A stretch of 64,000 nucleotides of DNA. It comes from Nocardioides lacusdianchii (lineage in GTDB: Bacteria; Actinomycetota; Actinomycetes; Propionibacteriales; Nocardioidaceae). A program made the translations under genes and the position numbers. Below the pieces are notes generated by a model that was not told where the DNA came from, searched no databases, and was given only the letters and a program-made list of their open reading frames with translations. The stretch's first letter is position 1, and every line of letters starts with the position of its first letter. Of the stretch, positions 51,292-59,303 are shown piece after piece. Location of the stretch: NCBI RefSeq assembly GCF_020102855.1, contig NZ_JADHZD010000014.1:1-64000 (forward strand). Reading direction: 5' to 3'.

Positions 51292-52239
51292 ATGGCCAGC
51301 CCCTTCCTCGCCCTTCCCGGAGCCGTCGCCGGTGACGGCATCGACGCCCCGGTCGCCGCTCACTACGGCTCCTTCAACACCGAGCAGCGCAGCCTGGCCC
51401 GCGGCGAGGGCTTCGTGGACCTGTCGCACCGCGACGTCCTGCGGGTCTCCGGTCCCGACCGACTGAGCTGGCTGCACAGCCTCACCACCCAGTACTTCGA
51501 GGGCCTCGCGCCCGGCGTGTGGACCCAGGCGCTGGTCCTCAGCCCGCAGGGGCACGTCGAGCACGCCTTCGCGGGCGTCGACGACGGCGAGTCCTTCACC
51601 GCCCACACCGAGCCGGGCGCGGGTGCCGCGCTGGTGGAGTGGCTGGAGCGGATGAAGTTCATGACCCGCGTCGAGATCGCGCTGGTCGACGACCTCGCCG
51701 TGATGTGGCGGCCCGGCGACGCTCCGTCACGGACGGGCGGCCGCTACGACCTCGTCCCGCGCGAGCGCATGGCGGCGTACGCCGACGCTGCCGAGCCCGC
51801 TGCCGGCCTGTGGGCCTTCGAGGCGCTGCGGATCGAGCGTGGCGAGCCGCGCCTGGGCATCGACACCGACCACCGCACGATCCCCAACGAGGTCGGCTGG
51901 ATCGGTCCGGCGGTGCACCTCGAGAAGGGGTGCTACCGCGGGCAGGAGACGGTCGCGCGCGTGCACACCCTCGGCCGTCCGCCGCGACGGCTGGCTCTGC
52001 TCCACCTCGACGGGTCGGAGAACCGCCTTCCCCCTGTCGGATCACCGGTGTCGTACGACGGCCGCGACGTCGGCTTCGTCGGATCCAGCGCCCGCCACCA
52101 CGAGCTCGGCCCGGTCGCGCTCGCGCTCGTGAAGCGCAACGTCCCGGTCGACGCGACCCTCACCGTCGACGAGATGCCCGCCGCCCAGGAGGTCGTCGTC
52201 GACCCCGAGGTCGGGCTGCACGTGCGCCCGCTGCGCTAG
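51292..52239 (+). CDS. ygfZ: Folate-binding protein YgfZ
   Basis: A 315-residue GcvT-like protein that uses tetrahydrofolate to support Fe-S cluster assembly and repair. The family motif KGCYRGQETVAR, with its essential Cys, is intact, along with RVSGPDRLSWLHSLTTQ near the start. TAGACT ends 6 nt before the ATG. Its stop overlaps that of mshD, which is convergent. Confidence 0.94.
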   Translation: MASPFLALPGAVAGDGIDAPVAAHYGSFNTEQRSLARGEGFVDLSHRDVLRVSGPDRLSWLHSLTTQYFEGLAPGVWTQALVLSPQGHVEHAFAGVDDGESFTAHTEPGAGAALVEWLERMKFMTRVEIALVDDLAVMWRPGDAPSRTGGRYDLVPRERMAAYADAAEPAAGLWAFEALRIERGEPRLGIDTDHRTIPNEVGWIGPAVHLEKGCYRGQETVARVHTLGRPPRRLALLHLDGSENRLPPVGSPVSYDGRDVGFVGSSARHHELGPVALALVKRNVPVDATLTVDEMPAAQEVVVDPEVGLHVRPLR

Positions 52240-53048
52240 TCAGCGGTCGGTGCGTACTGCACGTGGGTGTCGACGTCCGCGTGGGTGAAGCCGAGGCGTG
52301 AGTAGACGGCGACGGCCGGCGCGTTGTCCGACTCGACGTAGAGCAGCACCTCGTCCACACCGAGACCGGCGAGGTGGTGCAGACCGGCCAGGGTCAGCAC
52401 CCGGCCGAGCCCCCGGCCCTGGGCCGCCGGCACGACGCCCACGACGTAGACCTCGCCCAGCCGGGCGTCGTGCTGCTTGGTCCAGTGGAAGCCCAGCACC
52501 CCGGACCCGTCCTCGGCGACGAGCAGGCCCGCCGGGTCGAACCACGGCTCGGCCATCCGCCGCGCCAGGTTGCCGGCGTCCATCGCGCCCTGCTCCGGGT
52601 GGCTCGCGAAGGCCGCCGCGTTGACCGCGACGATCGCGTCCGCGTCGGCCTCGCGGTAGCCGCGGATCGTCACCCCCGGCGGCGGCTCCAGCGGGGGCAG
52701 CTGCTCGTGCGTTCTGCGGCGCATCACCCACAGGTCCCGCACGCGCTCCCAGCCGTGGCTCGCCGCGAGCCGCGACGCGGCCGGGTGGTTGCCGTGCGAC
52801 CACGCGGTGCGCGCATCGGCGTACGCCGTCCCCTGCAGCAGGGTGGTCGCGACGCCCCGCCCGCGGTGGTCGGGGTGCACCGCCAGGCTCAGGTCGCCGT
52901 CGTGCACCAGCGCGAAGCCACCGTCGAGGACCGCGACGGCGGCGGTGCCGTCGGTCAGCGCCATCTGTGCCGCCTCGTCGAGCGGTGACGCACCGTCGGC
53001 GGCAGCGGCCGCCTCGGCGATCCGGATGACTTCGGCGACCTCGTCCAC
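52236..53048 (-). CDS. mshD: Mycothiol synthase
   Basis: A 270-residue double-GNAT enzyme, acetylating Cys-GlcN-Ins as the last step of mycothiol synthesis. The active C-terminal domain has VYVVGVVPAAQGRGLGRVLT and LYVESDNAPAVAVYSRLGFTH; the N-terminal domain has HPDHRGRGVATTLLQ. TAGGGT ends 6 nt before the GTG (53060-53055), a leaderless start. Presence of MshD is a marker for actinobacteria. Confidence 0.95.
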   Translation of the reverse strand: MDEVAEVIRIAEAAAAADGASPLDEAAQMALTDGTAAVAVLDGGFALVHDGDLSLAVHPDHRGRGVATTLLQGTAYADARTAWSHGNHPAASRLAASHGWERVRDLWVMRRRTHEQLPPLEPPPGVTIRGYREADADAIVAVNAAAFASHPEQGAMDAGNLARRMAEPWFDPAGLLVAEDGSGVLGFHWTKQHDARLGEVYVVGVVPAAQGRGLGRVLTLAGLHHLAGLGVDEVLLYVESDNAPAVAVYSRLGFTHADVDTHVQYAPTAD

Positions 53049-53085
53049 GCCCCGACCCTAGCCGCGTGCGCGTGGGCAAAAGACT

Positions 53086-53124
53086 GGGGAAGGTCGTCCT
53101 CGACATGTCACGAGGAGCTTCCCC
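53086..53124. repeat. 39-bp palindromic element, copy D
   Basis: Arms GGGGAAG/CTTCCCC with an inner CCTCG/CGAGG pairing and central ACATGT. It overlaps the stop of the second DUF559 gene, whose last eight residues are encoded by it. Copy E at 54151 is about 87% identical and in the same orientation. Confidence 0.8.
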
Positions 53125-54079
53125 GCTCGTCCGCACCGACGGGACACGCCGGCAGCCCGCACGCCACCGGGATGCCGTCCCACCCGCGGGCGCGGAACAG
53201 GACGGCGAGGCGAGAAGCAGTGCGGCACGGCGTCGCGAAGACCTGCCGGTAGCGCAACCGCGGCACGACCTTGCCGCGGGCGAGGTCGTCGAGGTCCCGG
53301 TCGGCATCGTCGTCTCGCGCCTCGGAGCGGTCGTGCAGCTGCCCGTCGAGCTCGACCACCAGGTCCACGTCGTCGTGCGCGACGTCGCGGTACTCCGTCC
53401 TGCCGGCGACGGCGACCGGCGCCTGCTGGGCCGTCGGCTCGGGCAGGCCGTGCGGCCGGACGACCCGCGCGAGGTAGCCGTGCTCGAGCACGCTGTGGGT
53501 TCCGCGCTCCAGGTCGTCGAGCAGGCCGGTCAACAGGGCGCGGCGCCGCAGCCGTCCCCGCCGAACGAGCTCCTCGCGGAGGCGGCCCGCGACCGTACGT
53601 CGCGCGCCGACGGCCGCGGCCAGCGCCGATATCGCGGCGAGCTCGTCGGGCGCGCGGTGCGCCACCTCCATCGCCGCCACCTCGATGCGCACGCGCGGAG
53701 GCGAGAGGTTCCACCTGACCTTCTCCTCGAGCCCCCGCACCCGATGGACGCAGATGCCGCTCCGTGGGACCACCCGCCTGCCCCAGTCGATGGCGACGTG
53801 GACAGGGCCTGTGGGCGCGGCGCCCTTGCCCGGCTCGTGCAGCGCCGACTCGAGGTGCAGGGCCGAGCGGCCGGCGTACAGCACTGCGGCCCAGCACCTC
53901 TGGGACCACGTCGGCGCTCCGGTGTGCGTCAGGTAGACGCCGGGATGGACGGGTACGAGGTCGCGCCGGCGCAGCAAGGTGTCGATCCGGGCCTGGGTGA
54001 CCCCGGCCGCGAGGAGCTGGTGCCGGGCGATGACACCGTCCTGGCGGGCGAGGATGTCGGTGACGGCGTCGAGAGGCAT
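53108..54079 (-). CDS. AbiEi-like/DUF559 endonuclease-domain protein (locus 2)
   Basis: A 323-residue paralogue of the protein at 42593-43591. Residues 1-85 form the AbiEi-like winged helix (DGVIARHQLLAAGVTQARID, LVPVHPGVYLTHTG). The C-terminal domain keeps the nuclease core RDVAHDDVDLVVELDGQLHD with Asp, Glu and the terminal His. After it the sequence runs to FATPCRTASRLAVLFRARGW. It lies between palindromes D and E, with the last codons inside D. No ribosome-binding site precedes the ATG. Confidence 0.75.
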   Translation of the reverse strand: MPLDAVTDILARQDGVIARHQLLAAGVTQARIDTLLRRRDLVPVHPGVYLTHTGAPTWSQRCWAAVLYAGRSALHLESALHEPGKGAAPTGPVHVAIDWGRRVVPRSGICVHRVRGLEEKVRWNLSPPRVRIEVAAMEVAHRAPDELAAISALAAAVGARRTVAGRLREELVRRGRLRRRALLTGLLDDLERGTHSVLEHGYLARVVRPHGLPEPTAQQAPVAVAGRTEYRDVAHDDVDLVVELDGQLHDRSEARDDDADRDLDDLARGKVVPRLRYRQVFATPCRTASRLAVLFRARGWDGIPVACGLPACPVGADERGSSS

Positions 54080-54150
54080 GGCGTACGCCTGCCCGCGACG
54101 GCAGCGGTCGACGCACGCGTCGGCGAGCCTGTGGACGAGTGCACGACAGC

Positions 54151-54189
54151 GGGGAGGGTCGTCCCTGACATGTCACGAGGACCTTCCCC
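54151..54189. repeat. 39-bp palindromic element, copy E
   Basis: GGGGAGGGTCGTCC...ACCTTCCCC, the same length and centre (ACATGTCACGAGGA) as copy D, 72 bp before the start of the second DUF559 gene and 18 bp after the glnR stop. Confidence 0.8.
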
Positions 54190-54207
54190 GCTCAAGGGGG
54201 GACCGGA

Positions 54208-54939
54208 TCAGGCGTCGGAGGTCGAGCGGGAGGAGCGGGACGGCTCCTCGGCGTCCTTGTCGCGGGAGGGGACGACGAAGCGGTAGCCGACGTTGCGGAC
54301 CGTGCCGATGTGGTGCTCGTGCTCGGTGCCGAGCTTGGCGCGCAGGCGGCGTACGTGCACGTCGACGGTGCGGGTGCCGCCGAAGTAGTCGTAGCCCCAG
54401 ACCTCCTGCAGCAGCTGCTCGCGGCTGAAGACGCGGCCGGGGTGCTGGGCGAGGTACTTGAGGAGCTCGAACTCCTTGTAGGTCAGGTCGAGCGGACGGC
54501 CCCCGATGCGGGCGGTGTAGGTGGCGTCGTCCACGACGACCTCGCCGCGGTGGATCACGTGGGCGCTGGGGTCGTCCGGCGACGACGCTCCGGCGCGGCC
54601 GATGGCCAGGCGGATCCGGGCGTCGAGCTCGGCCGGGCCGCACGTGTGGAGGACCACGTCGTCCATGCCCCAGTCGTGGGCGACGACGGCGAGGCCGCCC
54701 TCGGTGACGACGAGCAGGACCGGTGCGTCGGCGCCGGTGGTGCGGATCAGGCGGCACAGGTCGCGCGCGGCGGCGAGGTCCTGGCGGCCGTCGACGAGCA
54801 CCAGGTCGGACTCCGGTGCATCGAGCAGCGCACTGCCCTGTGCGGGCACGATCTTCACCGTGTGCGACAGCAGGGCCAGGCCGGGAAGCACCTCGGCCGA
54901 TGGCTGGAGCGCGCTCGTGAGCAGCAGCAGTGTGCTCAT
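54208..54939 (-). CDS. glnR: Nitrogen regulator GlnR
   Basis: A 243-residue OmpR-type regulator matching Streptomyces GlnR throughout: [40 protein letters not shown] (Asp50), then the winged helix [20 protein letters not shown] and [20 protein letters not shown]. GlnR lacks a full phosphorylation pocket and works without a cognate kinase, controlling glnA, amtB and other nitrogen genes. ATG 54939 has GGAGGG upstream. Its neighbours mshD and MoaD-like agree with the conserved Rv0817-Rv0819 order. Confidence 0.93.
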   Translation of the reverse strand: MSTLLLLTSALQPSAEVLPGLALLSHTVKIVPAQGSALLDAPESDLVLVDGRQDLAAARDLCRLIRTTGADAPVLLVVTEGGLAVVAHDWGMDDVVLHTCGPAELDARIRLAIGRAGASSPDDPSAHVIHRGEVVVDDATYTARIGGRPLDLTYKEFELLKYLAQHPGRVFSREQLLQEVWGYDYFGGTRTVDVHVRRLRAKLGTEHEHHIGTVRNVGYRFVVPSRDKDAEEPSRSSRSTSDA

Positions 54940-54982
54940 GGCGGGGCCCTCCTCGTGCCGGGGATGAGCAAGGATATCCCGC

Positions 54983-55279
54983 ATGAGCACTGCAGCCGGG
55001 CCGGAACAGGGACGTGAGACGGTCACCGTCCGCTACTGGGCCGGCGCGCGCGCCGCGGCCGGGACGGCCGAGGACGTCTTCGAGGTGGAGGGCGAGGTAA
55101 CCCTCGCCGCGCTGGTGCGCCGGGTGCTCGAGCGGCACCCGGACGACCGGATGGCCCGCACCGTGGGCGTCTGCTCGGTGCTCGTGGGTGACCGGCCGGT
55201 GCGGTCGCAGGACCCCGCGGAGGTCGTCGTACGCCCGGGTGCGGTCGTCGAGCTGCTGCCCCCATTTGCGGGAGGGTGA
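54983..55279 (+). CDS. MoaD/ThiS family sulfur-carrier-like protein
   Basis: A 98-residue ubiquitin-fold protein with [31 protein letters not shown] and the C-terminal PPFAGG. The terminal Gly-Gly is the site where sulfur carriers are activated as a thiocarboxylate, so a sulfur-transfer role is likely. Divergent from glnR, 43 nt apart. Confidence 0.88.
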   Translation: MSTAAGPEQGRETVTVRYWAGARAAAGTAEDVFEVEGEVTLAALVRRVLERHPDDRMARTVGVCSVLVGDRPVRSQDPAEVVVRPGAVVELLPPFAGG

Positions 55280-55389
55280 GCGCGCCGGGGCAGTTGTGCG
55301 GTAGAACTGCGTTTCGACAGGCCTCCGACGGGGGATGGCTTGGGTGCCTGGCACGTCGCGTGTCGGCATGAGTCCAAGGGGGACACAGC

Positions 55390-57585
55390 ATGACAAGCAC
55401 ACACGGGGGAGCCTTCGCGCGCCTCGTCGCAGGTGGCGCCGCCGCCGCGACAGCGCTCGCCGGCCTCACGATCGGGCTGGCAACGCCGGCCCACGCCGCG
55501 GTCACCATCAGCGGCAGCACCATCGACGCCGCCGGCAACTACGTCGATGGCTTCATCTCCGTCTACAAGTTCTCCGACGAGGACGGCGACGGCACCATCG
55601 AGCAGTTCGAGTACGACCTCCTGTCGGGCGTGAGCACCCAGGGCGGCGCTTTCGACCTCGCCCTCGAGGACGGCAACTACAAGCTGCGGTTCTTCCCGAC
55701 CTCGAGCGCGGACGAGTACCAGGTGGAGTACTACCGCGACAAGGCCGACCTCGCGTCCGGTGACTTCATCACCGTCGCCGGCGCTGCGCAGGTCCTCCCG
55801 GCGTGGACCATCGATTCGATCCCCACCGTGACCGGAACGGTCGCCACGACCAACGGCCGCCCGCTGCGTGGCGCGACCGTCCAGGCGTACGCCGCCGACA
55901 ACGGCGCTCCCCTTGCGAGCGACACCACCGACGCCAGCGGCGCCTTCAGCATCGGCGCGCAGGAGGCCGTCAAGCTGCAGTTCTTCGGCTCCGACCCGGT
56001 GAGCGGCAAGTCGCTGGCCACCGAGTACTACTCCGACAAGAGCGACCTCGCCAGCGCCGACGCCGTGGTTCCCGGCGCGAGCGTGGGCACCGTGACCCTG
56101 GCGCCCGGTGGCTCGATCTCCGGTCGCGTCACCAGCGACGCGGGCGTGCCCCTCAACCGGGTCGAGGCGTGCGCGGAGTTCATCTGTGACTTCACCGACG
56201 CCAACGGCCTCTACACCATCGAGGGCGTGACCACGGGCTCGCACGAGGTCTTCTTCTCCGACCCGATCGACGAGTTCCTCCCCGAGTACTTCAACAACGT
56301 CGCCATCGACGAGTTCGGCGACCCGGTCTCGGACCCGATCGTCGTCACCGTCGGTCCGGGCCAGGCCGTGACCGGCATCGACGCCGGGCTCGCGCCGAAG
56401 TCGAAGCCCGCCCTCACGGGTGTCGACCTCAGCGGCGTCGTGCGCGACCAGCTCGGCGGTATCGGCGTGGGCTACGACATCGTGGCGTACGACACCCCGG
56501 CCAACCCGCTCGACCGCGAGATCGTCGCCTCGACGATCTCCAACCGTGCCGGCGGCTATGCGTTCACGACGCTCGACCGCATCGGCGGCGAGACCGAGTT
56601 CAAGATCGTCGTCCTGGGTGACGGCGCCCGGGAGGACGGCGACTTCGCGCGTCGTTCGATCTGGACCGGCCAGAAGTACGGCTACGACACCGCCACCGCG
56701 GTGACGGCTGCCCCGCAGGTCATCGACTTCGTCCAGCCGGTCGCCGGTGGCGTGTCCGGGGCTGTCACCAGCGAGGCCGGCGGCGTTCCGGAGAGCCCGT
56801 TCGTGTCCTTCGTGGACTCCGACAACACCTTCGTCCAGAGCGACGAGGAGTTCAAGGCCGACGGCACCTACGAGGCCCGCAACCTCTGGCCCGGCGAGCA
56901 CACCGTCATGTTCGGCGCCTCGCGTCACGTCTCCGAGTGGTGGGACGACTCCGTTGCCGCCGAGGCCAAGACCATCACGGTCAAGCCCGGCCAGGTGCTG
57001 ACCGGCATCTCCGCCGCGCTCTCCCAGGGCGTCAAGGCCATCGAGCGTCCGGCCGTCGAGGGGGACGCCTGGGTCGGCAAGACCATCCGCCTCGACAAGG
57101 GCGTGTGGACCCAGATGGCCGACAACGAGTTCACCTACGAGTGGCTCGTCAAGGGTGCCGTCATCGCCACCGGTCCGTCGCTGAAGCTCACCAAGAAGCA
57201 CCTCGGCGACAAGATCACCGGTCGCGTCACCAACGACATCGGCTTCACCCAGGGCCAGGCGCTCACCAAGGCGACCTACAAGGTCGGCTACAAGCCCAAG
57301 CTCAAGGCCAACGTCTCCAAGAAGTCGGCCGCGATCACGCTGAAGGTCAAGTCGCTCAAGGCCAAGAAGGTCAAGGCCACGGTCACCGTCTTCGAGAAGG
57401 TCGGCGTCAAGAAGAACGGCGACGACAAGCTCAAGAAGCTCGGCAAGGCCACGATCAAGAACGGGAAGGGCGTCGTCCGCTTCAAGAAGGCGCTCGGCAA
57501 GGGCAAGCACAAGCTCGTCTTCACCGTGAAGGGCAAGGGCAAGGTCGGCTCCGGCGACATCGCCAAGAAGGTCAAGCTCCGCTGA
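55390..57585 (+). CDS. Large secreted protein with carboxypeptidase-regulatory-like domains and Lys-rich C-terminus
   Basis: A 731-residue exported protein. A signal peptide covers about residues 1-37 (ending TPAHAA). At least four beta-sandwich CarboxypepD_reg/SdrD-like repeats follow, with recurring phrases GTVATTNGRPLRGATVQAY, GRVTSDAGVPLNRVEAC, SGVVRDQLGGIGVGYDIV and SGAVTSEAGGVPESPFVSF, and AG-x-Y-x-F-T type ends. The C-terminal 180 residues are a basic, Lys-rich Ig-like domain (LKVKSLKAKKVKATVTVF, KKALGKGKHKLVFTVKGKGK). It has no sortase signal. Probably a cell-surface or adhesive protein. Confidence 0.8.
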   Translation: MTSTHGGAFARLVAGGAAAATALAGLTIGLATPAHAAVTISGSTIDAAGNYVDGFISVYKFSDEDGDGTIEQFEYDLLSGVSTQGGAFDLALEDGNYKLRFFPTSSADEYQVEYYRDKADLASGDFITVAGAAQVLPAWTIDSIPTVTGTVATTNGRPLRGATVQAYAADNGAPLASDTTDASGAFSIGAQEAVKLQFFGSDPVSGKSLATEYYSDKSDLASADAVVPGASVGTVTLAPGGSISGRVTSDAGVPLNRVEACAEFICDFTDANGLYTIEGVTTGSHEVFFSDPIDEFLPEYFNNVAIDEFGDPVSDPIVVTVGPGQAVTGIDAGLAPKSKPALTGVDLSGVVRDQLGGIGVGYDIVAYDTPANPLDREIVASTISNRAGGYAFTTLDRIGGETEFKIVVLGDGAREDGDFARRSIWTGQKYGYDTATAVTAAPQVIDFVQPVAGGVSGAVTSEAGGVPESPFVSFVDSDNTFVQSDEEFKADGTYEARNLWPGEHTVMFGASRHVSEWWDDSVAAEAKTITVKPGQVLTGISAALSQGVKAIERPAVEGDAWVGKTIRLDKGVWTQMADNEFTYEWLVKGAVIATGPSLKLTKKHLGDKITGRVTNDIGFTQGQALTKATYKVGYKPKLKANVSKKSAAITLKVKSLKAKKVKATVTVFEKVGVKKNGDDKLKKLGKATIKNGKGVVRFKKALGKGKHKLVFTVKGKGKVGSGDIAKKVKLR

Positions 57586-57602
57586 CGCTCCACCGCACGC
57601 AC

Positions 57603-57643
57603 GACGACGGGCCCCGGGAAGCGTGTTCCCGGGGCCCGTCGTC
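57603..57643. terminator. Bidirectional terminator
   Basis: A perfect 18-bp stem (GACGACGGGCCCCGGGAA and complement) with loop GCGTG between the convergent secreted-protein and hsp20 genes. Confidence 0.88.
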
Positions 57644-57660
57644 CCTTCCCCCGCGAGGGC

Positions 57661-58089
57661 TCAGGCCTCGATCGCCTGGCGCGAGTCGCTGTCGGTGCGC
57701 AGCTCGATCTTGCGCGGCTTCGCCTTCTCCGCGACCGGCACGACGAGCCGGAGCACTCCGTCGCTGTAGGTCGCGTCGATGTGGTCGAGGTCGAGGTTGT
57801 CGCCGAGCACGAGCTGGCGGCTGAACGCGCCGCGGGGCCGCTCGGCGGCGAGCATCTGCCAGTCGCCGTTGCTCTGCGCCACGCGCTCGGCGCGGATGGT
57901 GAGGACGTTGCGCTCCACGTCGAGGTCGACCGACTCCGGGCTCACGCCCGGCAGGTCGAACTCGAGGACGAAGCGGTCACCCTCGCGCCACGCGTCCATC
58001 GGCATGGCGACGGGGCGGTTGGTGGTGCCCATGAGCTGCTGGGTGAGCCGGTCGAGCTCACGGAACGGGTCGGCGTTGCGGATCAGCAT
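57661..58089 (-). CDS. Hsp20/alpha-crystallin family chaperone
   Basis: A 142-residue small heat-shock protein: start [20 protein letters not shown], alpha-crystallin core [28 protein letters not shown] and the C-terminal [26 protein letters not shown] precedes the ATG. Divergent from a MerR/HspR-like regulator, its likely controller. Confidence 0.95.
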   Translation of the reverse strand: MLIRNADPFRELDRLTQQLMGTTNRPVAMPMDAWREGDRFVLEFDLPGVSPESVDLDVERNVLTIRAERVAQSNGDWQMLAAERPRGAFSRQLVLGDNLDLDHIDATYSDGVLRLVVPVAEKAKPRKIELRTDSDSRQAIEA

Positions 58090-58225
58090 GGCGGTCTTCC
58101 TCCTGGTTCTGGATTGGTCGAGGCCCTGCGCAAGTGCCTCTGATCTGTAACACGCGGTATAGGTTTCTTATATTCCAGAGATCAGGCAGAATCAAGACCT
58201 CCAGGCGAAGAAGTAGGAGGCGGCC
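58090..58225. promoter_or_regulatory. Hsp20/MerR divergent control region
   Basis: This region is unusually AT-rich for the window. It has an inverted repeat CTGATCT (58140-58146)/AGATCAG (58179-58185) enclosing TATA-like boxes (GGTATAGGTTTCTTATATTCC). On the minus strand TGGAATA, 16 nt, CGTG partly resembles a thiol-stress sigma promoter. No HAIR (CTTGAGT) operator is present. Confidence 0.5.
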
Positions 58226-58510
58226 GTGGCGGGACGGGAGGTCGGGGTCTTCGCCATCTCGGTGGCGGCCGAGATGACCTCGCTGCAGGTGCAGAACCTG
58301 CGCGTCTACGAGCGCCGCGGCCTGCTCGCGCCGGACCGCACGTCGGGCGGCACCCGCCTCTACAGCGCCGAGGACATCGAGCGGCTGCACCGCATCCGCG
58401 ACCTGCTCGCCGCGGGACTCAACCTCGCCGGCATCGCGGCCGTCATCGAGCTCGAGGAGGAGAACCAGCGCCTGCGTGCTCGCCTCGCGCGACTGCGCGA
58501 TCGCTCCTGA
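58226..58510 (+). CDS. MerR family regulator (HspR-like)
   Basis: A 94-residue winged-helix regulator: VFAISVAAEMTSLQVQNLRV, YERRGLLAPDRTSGGTRLYS and DIERLHRIRDLLAAGLNLAGI, ending in a short coiled coil. The layout is that of HspR, which represses heat-shock genes. GTG 58226 has GTAGGAGG 8 nt upstream. Divergent from hsp20, which it probably represses through the inverted repeat between them. Confidence 0.88.
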   Translation: MAGREVGVFAISVAAEMTSLQVQNLRVYERRGLLAPDRTSGGTRLYSAEDIERLHRIRDLLAAGLNLAGIAAVIELEEENQRLRARLARLRDRS

Positions 58511-58515
58511 GGTTC

Positions 58516-58543
58516 GGGAACACGCGAGGCACCACGCGGCGTT
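58516..58543 (+). promoter_or_regulatory. Candidate SigR/SigH-type promoter of the thioredoxin gene
   Basis: GGGAACA (58516-58522), 17 nt, CGTT (58540-58543) is a full match to the thiol-stress sigma consensus. The start site would fall within a few nt of ATG 58553, so the mRNA may be leaderless. Confidence 0.55.
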
Positions 58544-58552
58544 GGGTCCGTC

Positions 58553-59026
58553 ATGAGCACGGGAGCATGGATCGCGGCGGGCGCCGTCGCGCTCGCCCTG
58601 GTCGTCGGCCTCTGGCGGCTCGCGACCGACGGGCGCTTCCGCGGCACCCACGTCGTACGCGGTGATGCCGGGGTGGCGGACGGAGGATCGACCGCCGAGG
58701 CCGGGTCTGCTGACGCACCCGCCGGCGCGGAGCTCGTCGTGGCCGTCGGCGAGCGGCTCGGGGACCGCGCCACGCTGCTGCAGTTCTCCAGTGCGTTCTG
58801 CGCTCCCTGTCGAGCCACGCGTCGGGTGCTGTCCGAGGTCACCGACCTGGTCGAGGGCGTGCGCCACGTCGAGGTCGACGCCGAGCACCACCTCGACGCC
58901 ACCCGCGCCTTCGGGATCCTGCGCACGCCCACGACGGTGGTGCTCGACGCCTCGGGCGTCGAGGTGACCCGGGCGACCGGGGCGCCGTCGCGCGACCAGG
59001 TGCTGAGCGCGCTGGCGCAGGTCTGA
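58553..59026 (+). CDS. Membrane-anchored thioredoxin-family protein (ThiX-like)
   Basis: A 157-residue protein with one N-terminal transmembrane helix (residues 5-22) and a thioredoxin domain whose active site is CAPC (Cys83/Cys86) in LLQFSSAFCAPCRATRRVL. The cis-Pro loop is LRTPTTVVLDASG. M. tuberculosis thiX (Rv0816c) holds the same place beside cysA2 and sseC2. A thiol-stress promoter precedes it, fitting a redox role. Confidence 0.88.
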   Translation: MSTGAWIAAGAVALALVVGLWRLATDGRFRGTHVVRGDAGVADGGSTAEAGSADAPAGAELVVAVGERLGDRATLLQFSSAFCAPCRATRRVLSEVTDLVEGVRHVEVDAEHHLDATRAFGILRTPTTVVLDASGVEVTRATGAPSRDQVLSALAQV

Positions 59027-59090
59027 TCTCACGATATGGATGCAGGGACCACATGATGAGACTGGCGACCTGCGGGCGACGAGGACGGCC

Positions 59091-59096
59091 TACTGT
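59091..59096 (+). promoter_or_regulatory. -10 box of the sulfur-operon leader transcript
   Basis: TACTGT ends 7 nt before the leader-peptide ATG (59104), so the transcript probably begins at that ATG. Confidence 0.5.
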
Positions 59097-59103
59097 CGTG
59101 GGC

Positions 59104-59181
59104 ATGTCGTCGACCATGCTCACCAAGCGCCGCGCAGTGGACCACTGCCGCGTGCGCTCGGCGCTGTGTCGAATGTCGTGA
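59104..59181 (+). CDS. Cysteine-type leader peptide (putative attenuator)
   Basis: A 25-residue leaderless ORF: MSSTMLTKRRAVDHC then RVRSALCRMS. The TKRRAVD-x-x-RV-x-x-x-LC pattern is that of the actinobacterial 'putative leader peptide' family before sulfur-metabolism genes. In mycobacteria, Cys-containing leaderless uORFs upstream of cysA2-type operons act as cysteine-responsive attenuators. It lies 122 nt before DUF4395, with a GCGCTGGG/CCCAGCGC hairpin (59245-59265) in between that could be the regulated element. It has only two Cys codons, separated. Confidence 0.7.
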   Translation: MSSTMLTKRRAVDHCRVRSALCRMS

Positions 59182-59303
59182 CGTCCCGCCGTTGACCTGA
59201 GCGCAGCCGTCTCCCGACCGAGAGGCCTGCTCCGGTGGGACTCGGCGCTGGGTTGCCCCCAGCGCGCCTGGCCTCGTGCCGCGCCGACCACCCCGGGAGA
59301 GAC

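Noticed and set aside
58090..58225. HAIR operator for HspR
   Set aside because: No CTTGAGT-N7-ACTCAAG sequence is present; only the CTGATCT/AGATCAG repeat is reported.
59182..59303. SAM-type riboswitch before the sulfur operon
   Set aside because: A hairpin is present but the conserved SAM-I or SAM-IV core could not be found.
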